Assembly (NCBI GenBank): GCA_003945285.1
Contig: AP019005.1
Location: forward strand, 558,001 to 622,000
DNA: 64,000 bases
Source of the DNA: Hydrogenimonas sp.
GTDB taxonomy: Bacteria; Campylobacterota; Campylobacteria; Campylobacterales; Hydrogenimonadaceae
Direction: 5' to 3'
The notes under the pieces were generated by a model. That model was not told where the DNA came from and ran no database searches. It was given only the letters and a program-made list of their open reading frames with translations. This document shows positions 26,368 through 34,391 of the stretch, piece after piece. Each line of letters opens with the position of its first letter. The first letter of the stretch is position 1. The translations under genes were made by a program, and so were the position numbers.

Positions 26368-29300
26368 TTAGCTGTGCTCTTTTCTGTAGAAGAGCAGATA
26401 GAGTGCCGGTAGTACCAGCAGTGTAAGGAGTGTCGAGCTGATTATACCGCCCGTTACGACCACCGCAAGAGGGTACTGTATTTCGCTTCCGACACCGGTC
26501 GCGTAGAGCAGCGGAAGTATTCCGAAGAGTGTCGTAAACGCAGTCATCAGAACCGGGCGCAGACGCAGTGAGGCGGCATCTTTGAGCAGTATTTCAAGCT
26601 TGACGTCCGGAAATCTCTCCCTTAACTCGTCGATGAAGCTTACCAGTACGATTCCGTTTAGAATCGCTATGGCAAATATGGCGATGAAGCCGACGATCGC
26701 CGATACGCTCAGATACTCGCCGCTGACAACCAGCGCGATGATTCCGCCGATCAGCCCCATCGGAACCCCCAGCAGTATGAGCAGAGATTTTTTGATCGAA
26801 TTGAAAGCGGTATAGAGCAGCAGGATCACTACGATGATTGTAATCGGTATGATGAGCTTCAGTGTCTTTGTCGCCTCCTGCATATTTTTGAAATCTCCCG
26901 CCCATCTGGTGTAGTACCCCTTGGGTATCTTCACCTCTTTGTCGATCTTGCTCTGAGCCTCTTCGACGAACGATGCTATGTCGCGGTTCTCTACATCCAT
27001 CGAGATGACCATGTAGCGGCTGAGGTTTTCCCTTTTTATGAAAGAGGGCCCCTGTACGACCGAGACGTCGCACACCTCGTCGAGACGGACCATTTTGCCG
27101 CTGCCGCTTCGCAGCATGACCGCACCGAGAGCCTCTATATCATCTTTCGCACCCTCTATTTTCGGAACGATCCCGAAACGGCGCACTCCCTCTATCTTTT
27201 CGGTCACAGGCTCCTCCCCGATACCGTGACGGATGACGCGCATAACCTCGTCTACACCGATACCGTAGCGGGATAGTGCCAGAAAGTCGGGACGTATCGT
27301 CACCTGCGCCTGTCCGAGCTGCGTCTCCACTTCGGTGCGCTCCAGCCCTTCGACGCCGCTTAGAACTCTTTGAATCTGCGAGGCGATGGAGTCCATCACC
27401 TTCTGATCTTCACCGAATATCTTGATGGCCAGCTCAGCCTTGACACCTTCAAGCAGCTCCTCGATCCGCATGGCGATTGGCTGGGTGGGAACGAACTGCA
27501 CATACTCGAAGCGTTTTTGAAGGTCGTGTGTCATCCTCTTCGCTAGAGCCGGCAGATCTTCGATTCCCGGTTTCAGCGTAAGCAGCACCTCCATGTAGTT
27601 CGCCTGTGCAGTTTCGCCCTTTTCGCTCCGGCCGATCATGCTTAGAACACTCGAGACCTCTTTGCTGTACTCTTTGAGAATGTAGCGCTCCATCTCTTTG
27701 GCGGTTTCTATGTTCTGAGAAAGAGCGGTGCCGGGTATGCCGATAACGCGGTACATTATCGACTCTTCGTTGAGTTCGGGCATAAACTCCCGCCCCTGCT
27801 GGCTCAGAAGCCACGCCGTCGCACCGAAGAGGAGCGCGGCGAGTACGGTTATTGTCCCGGCATAGTGCAGAGTGAACTTCAGAGCCGGCAGGTATATCGC
27901 TTTGATACCGCGCATCACCGGGCTTATACCGTGTTTTGCAGGTTTGAGCAGCAGGAAGCTGAGCACCGGAACCAGGAGCATAGCCACGGCTAGAGAGCCG
28001 AGCATCACGAAGACGATATCTATGGCCATCGGCGTATAGAGCTTGCCTGCCAGACCTCCCAGGCTAAGAAGCGGGATGAAGACCGCCGCGATTATGAGCA
28101 GCGCGAATATGACAGGTTTTGCCACGCCGGCGGCGGCTTCGGCTATGATGTCGAGTTTGGAGGCTTCCGGTTTGTCGTGAAGAAGTCTGAAAGCGTTTTC
28201 GACCACGACGATCGTACCGTCGACGATCATGCCTATCGCTATCGCCAGTCCGCTAAGGCTCATCAGGTTTGCGCTTATGCCGTACTGCTTCATAAGCAGA
28301 AAGGCGATAAGCAGAGAAAGCGGCAGCGAGAGTATGACGATGAATGCGCTTCTGAGCTCGAAGAGAAAGAGAAAGAGAATTATCGCTACGAGCACCGCGC
28401 CGCTGAGCAGTGCACCGGTCATCGTACTGACCGCTTTATGCGTTATTTCGGTACGGTCGTAAACGGTCCCTATCTCCACCCCTTCCGGCAGTGCGGCGTT
28501 GACCAGCGGTATCCTCTCTTTCAGCCGTTCTACAACCATCGCGGCGTTGGTTCCGCTGCGCTGCAGAACCATACCGAACATCACCTCTTTGCCGTCTATT
28601 GTGACGGCCCCGAAACGGGGCGCTTTCCCCTCTCTTACATCGGCGATGTCGCCTATCGTTACCGCTCTGGCTTCCCTGGCGCGCACAACCGTATTTTTTA
28701 TATCTTCCAAACTCCGGTAGAAGCCGCTGCCGCGTATCAGGTACTGTTCGCGGTTCATCTCAAGGTACTGCCCTCCGGCACTTCGGTTGGCCTTCTGCAG
28801 CGCTTCGACGATCTCGTCGTATGTTACGTCTACAGCCTGCAGTCTTTTGGGATCGATCAGCACTTCGTACTGCTTGTCGAAACCGCCCCAGCCTATAACC
28901 TCTTCGACACCGTCTACCGACTTGAGCATAGGAGCGACAACATACTCCTGCAGCTCTCTTAGCTGAGTGAGGCTCTGTCTGCCGGAGTTGTCCTTTATCT
29001 GATACCAGAACACCTGCCCGAGACCTGTCGTATTGGGCCCCATGACCGGTTTCCCCCAGCCGTCGGGTATATCTACGCCGTTGAGCCGTTCGGTGACCAG
29101 CTGTCTAAGAAAGTATGTGTCGTACCTCTCCTCGAAAAAGATAGATACGTACGATAGACCGAATAGTGAGTTCGAGAGTATCATCTTGACACCCGGAAGC
29201 CCAGCCATCGCCGACTCTATAGGGTATGTTATAAGCTTCTCGATATCCTGCGCCGAGTTGCCCGGGCTCTCCGTATATATCACGACCTGTTTTGGTGTGA

Positions 29301-29421
29301 TATCCGGAAATGCGTCCACAGGAATCTCTTTATACGCCTTGTAGCCGAACCCGGCTATGGCGACAAATAGCGCTATAACCAGAAATTTGTAACGTATAAG
29401 GAGCTTGAAAAATTTTTCCAT
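26368..29421 (-). CDS. Heavy-metal RND transporter (CzcA-like), second system
   Basis: 1017-residue HME-type RND pump. N-terminal MEKFFKLLIRYKFLVIALFV is TM1; TM4 carries GLAIAIGMIVDGTIVVVEN with the conserved Asp and Glu of metal pumps. The second half includes GIVLVSFIDELRER and a membrane end. It differs clearly from the pumps at 17 and 57 kb, so the three are not recent duplicates. ATG 29421 with AAGGAG. It is the last gene of the operon after the outer-membrane factor and the His-rich adaptor. Zn, Co, Ni or Cd are the likely substrates, judging from the imidazole- and carboxylate-rich adaptor; this is inferred. Confidence 0.85.
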   Translation of the reverse strand: MEKFFKLLIRYKFLVIALFVAIAGFGYKAYKEIPVDAFPDITPKQVVIYTESPGNSAQDIEKLITYPIESAMAGLPGVKMILSNSLFGLSYVSIFFEERYDTYFLRQLVTERLNGVDIPDGWGKPVMGPNTTGLGQVFWYQIKDNSGRQSLTQLRELQEYVVAPMLKSVDGVEEVIGWGGFDKQYEVLIDPKRLQAVDVTYDEIVEALQKANRSAGGQYLEMNREQYLIRGSGFYRSLEDIKNTVVRAREARAVTIGDIADVREGKAPRFGAVTIDGKEVMFGMVLQRSGTNAAMVVERLKERIPLVNAALPEGVEIGTVYDRTEITHKAVSTMTGALLSGAVLVAIILFLFLFELRSAFIVILSLPLSLLIAFLLMKQYGISANLMSLSGLAIAIGMIVDGTIVVVENAFRLLHDKPEASKLDIIAEAAAGVAKPVIFALLIIAAVFIPLLSLGGLAGKLYTPMAIDIVFVMLGSLAVAMLLVPVLSFLLLKPAKHGISPVMRGIKAIYLPALKFTLHYAGTITVLAALLFGATAWLLSQQGREFMPELNEESIMYRVIGIPGTALSQNIETAKEMERYILKEYSKEVSSVLSMIGRSEKGETAQANYMEVLLTLKPGIEDLPALAKRMTHDLQKRFEYVQFVPTQPIAMRIEELLEGVKAELAIKIFGEDQKVMDSIASQIQRVLSGVEGLERTEVETQLGQAQVTIRPDFLALSRYGIGVDEVMRVIRHGIGEEPVTEKIEGVRRFGIVPKIEGAKDDIEALGAVMLRSGSGKMVRLDEVCDVSVVQGPSFIKRENLSRYMVISMDVENRDIASFVEEAQSKIDKEVKIPKGYYTRWAGDFKNMQEATKTLKLIIPITIIVVILLLYTAFNSIKKSLLILLGVPMGLIGGIIALVVSGEYLSVSAIVGFIAIFAIAILNGIVLVSFIDELRERFPDVKLEILLKDAASLRLRPVLMTAFTTLFGILPLLYATGVGSEIQYPLAVVVTGGIISSTLLTLLVLPALYLLFYRKEHS

Positions 29422-29431
29422 TTTATGCTCC

Positions 29432-30736
29432 TTAATGACCGTGTCCGCCGAGCTCCGACTTGAGCATCAGAGATTTGACGAAATAGACCCCGTCGGCAAC
29501 GTACTCTTCGCCCGGTCGTATCCCTCTCACGGCTGTGTAACCGCCGAAGCTGCTTATTGGCTCTACCACTCTTACTTCGTAAGGCTTCTCTTCGGAGTGT
29601 TCTGCATGTTCTGCATGTTCGGTCTCATCTCCATGCTCATCATCTCCATGCTCATCATCTCCATGCTCATCATCTCCATGCTCTTCATGCCCATGCTCTT
29701 CATGACCGTGCTCTTCATGACCGTGCTCTTCATGACCGTGCTCTTCATGACCGTGCTCTTCATGACCGTGCTCTTCATGACCGTGCTCTTCATGACCGTG
29801 CTCTTCATGACCGTGTTCCTCGTGTGCTTCGTGCTCTTCCCCCTCTTCCGTATGACGGGGAGTGAAAACGACCCACTCACCTTCAAACATGGTCAGAGCG
29901 GACCGTTTTACGGCCACATACTCATCGAACGGAGGAAGGTCAATCTCCATTTCGGCAAAAGCGTTTAGAAGAAGAGGCTTTTTCTCACTCTCTATCCAGA
30001 AGAGCATCTGGGCTCTTTGGGTCTCCTCGTCCACTTTCGGGAGCAGGTAGAGGTATCGGCAGTCGAAGCCGATTCCGTCTATCTTGAGCCTTCCTTCAAC
30101 CTTTTTCGGCATTTTGAGCGCTTCTGCCACCCCTATGTATGCGATTGCATAGTATCCGCTCGACTGTACCAGCGAGATGATGGGAGTTTCTGCCGTCAGG
30201 TTCGTATGCAGCGGAACCAGAAGCCGGTTTACCAGACCGTCGGCATGAGCCTTTATCGTCAGTGTATCGGTAGGCTTTTTGAGAGAGTGCAGATCGATAC
30301 CCAGTGAAGCCAGCTGCGAAGCGATAGCGTTCCTGTCCGCTTCTATCGATGCGAACGCTATCTGCTCTCGGTTAAGATCCTGCTCCGAAGCCAACCCTTT
30401 TTTATAGAGGCTCTCGGTCGAAGAGAGTCGTGCCTTCGCAGCTTCCAGTTTCTTTCCCAGGGCCAGATACTCCGCACTCATCTTCGAGAGCTCCAACGAC
30501 TTTATCAGCGCTATTTTGTCACCCTTTTTCACCTTCGCTCCCGGCTCGACATAGTAGCGCTCCAAGTGCCCGCCCAGGCGCGATACGATCAGCTGTTTCT
30601 GGTTTGAAAGCTGCACGATTTTGGCGTTTACATGTATCTGTTTTCCAAACTTCTTCAGCTCCGCTTTTTCGATTGTTATATCGGATGCGTGGAGTGCCGT
30701 GAAAGCTAGCAGTAGTGTTATAACTCTTTTTCTCAT
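29432..30736 (-). CDS. RND periplasmic adaptor with repetitive His/Glu metal-binding tract
   Basis: 434-residue HlyD-type adaptor. Signal peptide (MRKRVITLLLAFTALHAS), lipoyl halves (GGHLERYYVEPGAKVKKGDK and TLTIKAHADGLVNRLLVP) with a coiled-coil hairpin between, and a barrel domain. Near residues 301-375 is a low-complexity insert built from the unit EEHGH repeated about eight times, then DDEHG repeated, then EHAEHAEH. CzcB-like adaptors often have a His-rich stretch that binds Zn or Co, but this one is unusually long and regular. The gene overlaps the outer-membrane-factor gene by ATGA. Confidence 0.85.
   Translation of the reverse strand: MRKRVITLLLAFTALHASDITIEKAELKKFGKQIHVNAKIVQLSNQKQLIVSRLGGHLERYYVEPGAKVKKGDKIALIKSLELSKMSAEYLALGKKLEAAKARLSSTESLYKKGLASEQDLNREQIAFASIEADRNAIASQLASLGIDLHSLKKPTDTLTIKAHADGLVNRLLVPLHTNLTAETPIISLVQSSGYYAIAYIGVAEALKMPKKVEGRLKIDGIGFDCRYLYLLPKVDEETQRAQMLFWIESEKKPLLLNAFAEMEIDLPPFDEYVAVKRSALTMFEGEWVVFTPRHTEEGEEHEAHEEHGHEEHGHEEHGHEEHGHEEHGHEEHGHEEHGHEEHGHEEHGHEEHGDDEHGDDEHGDDEHGDETEHAEHAEHSEEKPYEVRVVEPISSFGGYTAVRGIRPGEEYVADGVYFVKSLMLKSELGGHGH
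29610..29835. repeat. 15-bp minisatellite inside the adaptor gene
   Basis: On the plus strand the unit CATGACCGTGCTCTT occurs seven times perfectly in tandem (29701-29805), flanked by variant copies and by a second 15-bp unit CATCATCTCCATGCT repeated three times. The period is a multiple of three, so gain or loss of units changes the number of EEHGH or DDEHG blocks without a frameshift. Confidence 0.92.
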
Positions 30737-31905
30737 TTCAGGTTTCCTTTCAGATACTCTGTCTCTATTTTGTAGAGGTTTGTCAAGTAGCGTGTTTTGA
30801 GGATCTCCCTCTCGGTTTCGATGAGGCTGTTTTTTGTACGCAGCAGATCCAGAAGTGAGCTCTGCGCCATTTTGTAACCCTCTTCAAAAAGGGCAAGAAG
30901 TTCCTTCTCTCTGCGCTCCTGCTCCTTCAAAGCGGTATATCTCTTTTTAAGTATCTCAACCTGTCGCATAAGCGACTCAAGCCTTGCGCGCTGGCCGATT
31001 TCGACCCTTTTTCTCTGCAGTGCGGCCTGTTTGGCTCTGATTTTGGCAAGTCTGTACTCCTGGTTGCTCCTGTTGAAGAGGGGAAGGTCGAGCGCTATGC
31101 CGATCCTGCCTATAGACTGGTCCGGCTCATCCTCTATCTCTCCGAAGAGGTTGTAACTCTTCACTCTACGGCTTTGGGTCTCAGCCTCGGCCGCAAGCAG
31201 CCGCTCATTTGTCCGGGCCAGCTTCAGGTCGGGACTCTCAAGCGGGCTCTCCTTCTCCGCCCGATCCGGTATGCTGTAGAGAAATTGGGCATCGAGCTCT
31301 ATACGCTCCGTGATCCCGGCAAATGCAACAAGCCTGTAGTATCGCTCCGTTACGGCCCTTTTTGCCTCCAGTAGCCTGTTTTCGGCACTCTGAAGCTCAA
31401 GCGAAGCCTGCATAAGTGCCGCTTTGGTACCGCCGCCGCTCTCGAACCTCTCTCTTGCTATCGACTCGAGTCTCTTGGAGATGGAGATCTCCTCCTCTAT
31501 CAGCTCCTTTGTGTATAGAGCCATTACATAGTCCGTATATCCGCGCCTGAGTGCGGCTATAAAACCGCTGCGGCTCTTTTCGTATCCGGTCTTTGCATAG
31601 AGCTCTAGACTCTTCGCATACTCTTTGAGGTCATCTTGCAGGCCGAACAGCCTGAAAGATTGGGATACCCCAAAGCGCCAGCCGTTCTCTCTCGAGCCGT
31701 TATCGGGTGAAAAGCTGCTTATTTCAGCCTCTATCTCCGGGTTTTCGTATCTTGTCAATATTTCGCCTCTGACTCTGGAAGCGTCGCTTTGGAGTCTGGC
31801 CGAAGCGATTTCCGGGGAGCTTTGCAGGGCTCTTTTTTCAAACTCCCTGTAGTCCGCCCCGAACAGCGAAATCGCCGTGAGCATCACTATGAATACTCTA
31901 CTCAT
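30733..31905 (-). CDS. TolC-family outer-membrane factor, second RND system
   Basis: 390-residue OEP-fold protein with a signal peptide (MSRVFIVMLTAISLFG), long helical repeats and a second-repeat strand around IGIALDLPLFNRSNQEYRLA. It forms the outer-membrane channel of the His-rich adaptor pump encoded immediately downstream. ATG 31905 preceded by AAGGAGAG. First of the three coupled pump genes. Confidence 0.85.
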   Translation of the reverse strand: MSRVFIVMLTAISLFGADYREFEKRALQSSPEIASARLQSDASRVRGEILTRYENPEIEAEISSFSPDNGSRENGWRFGVSQSFRLFGLQDDLKEYAKSLELYAKTGYEKSRSGFIAALRRGYTDYVMALYTKELIEEEISISKRLESIARERFESGGGTKAALMQASLELQSAENRLLEAKRAVTERYYRLVAFAGITERIELDAQFLYSIPDRAEKESPLESPDLKLARTNERLLAAEAETQSRRVKSYNLFGEIEDEPDQSIGRIGIALDLPLFNRSNQEYRLAKIRAKQAALQRKRVEIGQRARLESLMRQVEILKKRYTALKEQERREKELLALFEEGYKMAQSSLLDLLRTKNSLIETEREILKTRYLTNLYKIETEYLKGNLK

Positions 31906-32063
31906 TTATCTCTCCTTGATATCTCGTGCAGGCAACCTGTGCCAAGCCGCTCACGATTTTCCGTGAATATGACGCTTTATGCAGGCCTGCACAATTTGTA
32001 TGTCATGCAGATTTGACTCTGCCCATAGAGCTTTTGTAGGTCTTGTTCGGTAAGTAGGAGGTT

Positions 32064-32369
32064 TTAGGATATGGGAGGCCGGTATGTCCGGTCGTTCAGA
32101 GGCGGAAGGTAATCTTTGTTGAGGTAGTCGATGACATCTCTTTTTGCAAGAGAGGGAATATACATCGCAAAGGAGGCGGGAATAGCGCTCAGATGGAACA
32201 TGTGGTGCTTTTCGCAAAGGTCTCCGCAGTCGTTGACCTGTTCCATCTCCAGGACATATTCACATACAGTCTCGTGCTCGCAAGATTTGAATGAGTAGAT
32301 GATTGCGGCATGCACAACGTTAGTAAAGAGCGAAAAAAGCAGAAGTATGGAAACCGCTCTGTTGCACAT
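32064..32369 (-). CDS. Small exported protein upstream of the second RND operon
   Basis: 101 residues from ATG 32369, chosen because AAAGGGTGG precedes it and it gives a clean signal peptide (CNRAVSILLLFSLFTNVVHA). An upstream in-frame ATG at 32402 would add 11 polar residues. The mature part has several Cys (SCEHETVCEYV, NDCGDLCEKHH) and the pattern HHMFHLSAIPAS, with a Pro-rich end. In size, place and the HxxFHxL motif it resembles the protein at 13900-14205. The Cys and His residues would suit metal binding. Family not recognised. Confidence 0.6.
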   Translation of the reverse strand: MCNRAVSILLLFSLFTNVVHAAIIYSFKSCEHETVCEYVLEMEQVNDCGDLCEKHHMFHLSAIPASFAMYIPSLAKRDVIDYLNKDYLPPLNDRTYRPPIS

Positions 32370-32413
32370 AGCCACCCTTTCATTACGATTCTCTCCAACC
32401 ATTCTACATTATT

Positions 32414-32428
32414 TGAGAATCGTTGTCA
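32414..32428. promoter_or_regulatory. Fur-family box-like inverted repeat
   Basis: TGAGAATCGTTGTCA fits the 7-1-7 Fur-type pattern TGATAATNATTATCA at 11 of the 14 defined positions, and lies within a longer palindrome (ATTTGA ... TCAAAT). It is about 45 nt upstream of the start of the small exported protein that leads the second metal-efflux region. A Fur, Zur or PerR site is plausible; which one cannot be told. Confidence 0.4.
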
Positions 32429-32450
32429 AATTACAAATTGATGTTACAAA

Positions 32451-32616
32451 CTGATCTTACGCAAAAATTGTCAGCCCCGGGATTTGAGCGGAAAAATATC
32501 GTTTAAAAAACCGCGCTTGCCCGTCAGGGCGCCGAAGGCGTCAGCGGTTTTTAGATATTTTGCAGCGTCCCGCAGGGCAGATCCCGCTCGGCGTGCGGAT
32601 TTTGCGTAAGGTCAGT
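32451..32616. mobile_element. MITE-like element B with 7-bp target duplication
   Basis: 166-bp element with ends CTGATCTTACGCAAAA and TTTTGCGTAAGGTCAG (one mismatch in 16), flanked on both sides by TTACAAA (32444-32450 and 32617-32623). It has an internal inverted pair and no open reading frame. A partial relative lies at about 4635-4716. It differs in ends and target length from element A. Confidence 0.75.
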
Positions 32617-32987
32617 TACAAAATTCGGAAATAGTAGGAGTTGAAAACCCGACAGTTCAAAATCATACATCGGAAAATATGTCTCTGACCGGCAAAACCT
32701 CCAGAAGTTTCGATATACCCTTCGGAGCGTGGCAGTGTGATCTCTAAGAGTGTGACTTGGCGGGTGGCTAGTAAAGAATATAGAGTTTTTTGCCGATTAT
32801 CTTATACGTACAGGCATCAAGGCGACAGTTTCAGGTTTGAAAAAGTACCGAGTGCCGAGGTTTGCCACAAGGGCTTAAAATGATGCCGTGTGAAGTTTTT
32901 AAATCACAGGATTTGTTGAAAAACCAAAATATATGCTTGCCCAAGATTTACGTAATATCGGTCAGTAAATGATAAAAGGATGATAAC
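32617..32987. other. Gene-free region before the exopolysaccharide-type operon
   Basis: About 370 bp with no credible gene. AT-rich towards its end. It should hold the promoter of the operon starting at 32988; AAAAGGA lies before the TTG. I looked for a c-di-GMP (GEMM) riboswitch core and did not find one. A GATTTACGTAA...GGTCAG string at about 32945-32966 echoes the ends of element B. Confidence 0.4.
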
Positions 32988-34391
32988 TTGCCAGTCTACT
33001 CCATAGCTTGTATCGATCCCGAAGGGGTATTGGAAAAAAGCTCGAATATATCAGGTATGCTCTTTTACCGGGAGGCAGAGCTTCTTCTGTCGGATCCCGA
33101 AAAACATGATGCTGTATGGATAGTTTCGGATGATGAGAGGTTTGTCTCAGAAACGCTCGACCGCTTGCGGCGCGAACGTCACTATGCCGTTGTCCCCCTG
33201 TTTACCATGTACGAAACGGAAGGTGAATATGCCCTGTTGAGTGACGGAAAAGCTGCGACGCAGAGAGAGCTGGCCCATAAGAGCGAACCTATGCTGCTCA
33301 GGCTTGGGCATCTGGACAGGGAAGCCATGGTCTCTTCCGCAAGCATCGCACTGCTCGCGTATCTCTATCTTCGCCCGGATGAAGGTTTGAAAAGCTACAG
33401 GTCGTGGCACAATCCATATATCGAACTCTATCCGATCGTGGCGCGTTTGAACGATTCTGGTATGGACGATTTCCAATGGCTTACAATGATCTATCGCAGA
33501 GGCCTGCTGGAGAAAAAGGAGCTGCTCAATCGTATCCGGTTGTGTCCAAAATGTTCTATGCCGCATCACAACTTTATAGATGTCTGCCCCGTCGATCAGA
33601 TCATCGAAATAGAGAAAGTAGATTTCGTCCACTGTTTTACATGTGGATACGTAGGGCCGGAGCGGGAGTTTTTGGCGGATGGGACACTTGTCTGTCCCAA
33701 CTGCAAAACGGGGTTGCGACATATCGGCGTCGATTACGACCGTCCAATGGAGAGCTACATCTGTGCCGACGGCCACAAGTTTGTCGAGCCGGATGCCCTT
33801 GCGGAGTGTCTGGAGTGCGGTACGATAAGCCGCCCGGATGAGTTGGTTCCCAGGGAGATATATGCCTACGGTTTGACACCGGAAGGTATCCTGGCCGCCA
33901 AGATGGGAACCATAAGCGATATCTATGCGATTCTGGAGCAGGAGAATTTCGTCACACCGGACTATTTTGAGTCGCTGCTGGACTGGATGGTCAAAATGTA
34001 CCGAAGGGACGCTGAAGCATACTTTTCCATCCTGGTGATCCGACTACTGAATATTCCGGAGTTGGTGGAGAGTCTTGGGCGGGGCAAAGTGGTTGAATTT
34101 ATGGATGAATTCGCCATGCGCCTCAGAGAGATTCTCAGAAGTACAGATATCACGACCCGCACAAACGAGACGGACCTTTGGATACTGCTTCCCAAAACGC
34201 CGGAAGAGGGGTGTGAAATTGTCAAATCCCGCATAGAGCGGCTCAAATCGCTGCTCGTGCATGAAACGAAGAGTATCGATTTCGATACCGTTTGCCACAC
34301 TATCGGGAAAGAGCTTCCCAAGAGTGCGGAAGCGAAAGATATCATGCTCTCCATGAGTGCACGTCTCAAATCTGCCGGGGTGAAGAAATGA
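32988..34391 (+). CDS. TackOD1 zinc-ribbon protein with degenerate GGDEF-like domain
   Basis: 467 residues, cytoplasmic. The N-terminal about 90 residues look like a receiver-type alpha/beta domain without the usual acidic cluster. The middle (about 180-290) is a multi-zinc-ribbon module matching the TackOD1 pattern: LCPKC, CPVDQ, HCFTCGYVG, CPNCKTGLRHIGVDYDRP, CLECG. The C-terminal part resembles a GGDEF fold (FSILVIRLLN ... STDITTRTNETDLWILLPKT), but the active site is NETDL, so it cannot be a cyclase and may bind nucleotide or protein. The start is TTG with AAAAGGA upstream. It overlaps the glycosyltransferase gene by ATGA and probably regulates that enzyme. Confidence 0.75.
   Translation: MPVYSIACIDPEGVLEKSSNISGMLFYREAELLLSDPEKHDAVWIVSDDERFVSETLDRLRRERHYAVVPLFTMYETEGEYALLSDGKAATQRELAHKSEPMLLRLGHLDREAMVSSASIALLAYLYLRPDEGLKSYRSWHNPYIELYPIVARLNDSGMDDFQWLTMIYRRGLLEKKELLNRIRLCPKCSMPHHNFIDVCPVDQIIEIEKVDFVHCFTCGYVGPEREFLADGTLVCPNCKTGLRHIGVDYDRPMESYICADGHKFVEPDALAECLECGTISRPDELVPREIYAYGLTPEGILAAKMGTISDIYAILEQENFVTPDYFESLLDWMVKMYRRDAEAYFSILVIRLLNIPELVESLGRGKVVEFMDEFAMRLREILRSTDITTRTNETDLWILLPKTPEEGCEIVKSRIERLKSLLVHETKSIDFDTVCHTIGKELPKSAEAKDIMLSMSARLKSAGVKK

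Noticed and set aside
29623-29835. Possible CRISPR array because of regular short repeats
   Set aside because: Units are directly abutting 15-mers without spacers and lie inside a coding frame.
29557-29968. Open frames on both strands with repeats such as LHDRALHDRALHD or MKSTVMKSTVMKS
   Set aside because: They are other-frame readings of the 15-bp minisatellite in the adaptor gene; the adaptor frame has the signal peptide, operon overlap and domain match.
32619-32987. A c-di-GMP (GEMM) riboswitch before the TackOD1 gene
   Set aside because: The conserved receptor core such as ACGCAAAGCC and its tetraloop helix are absent.
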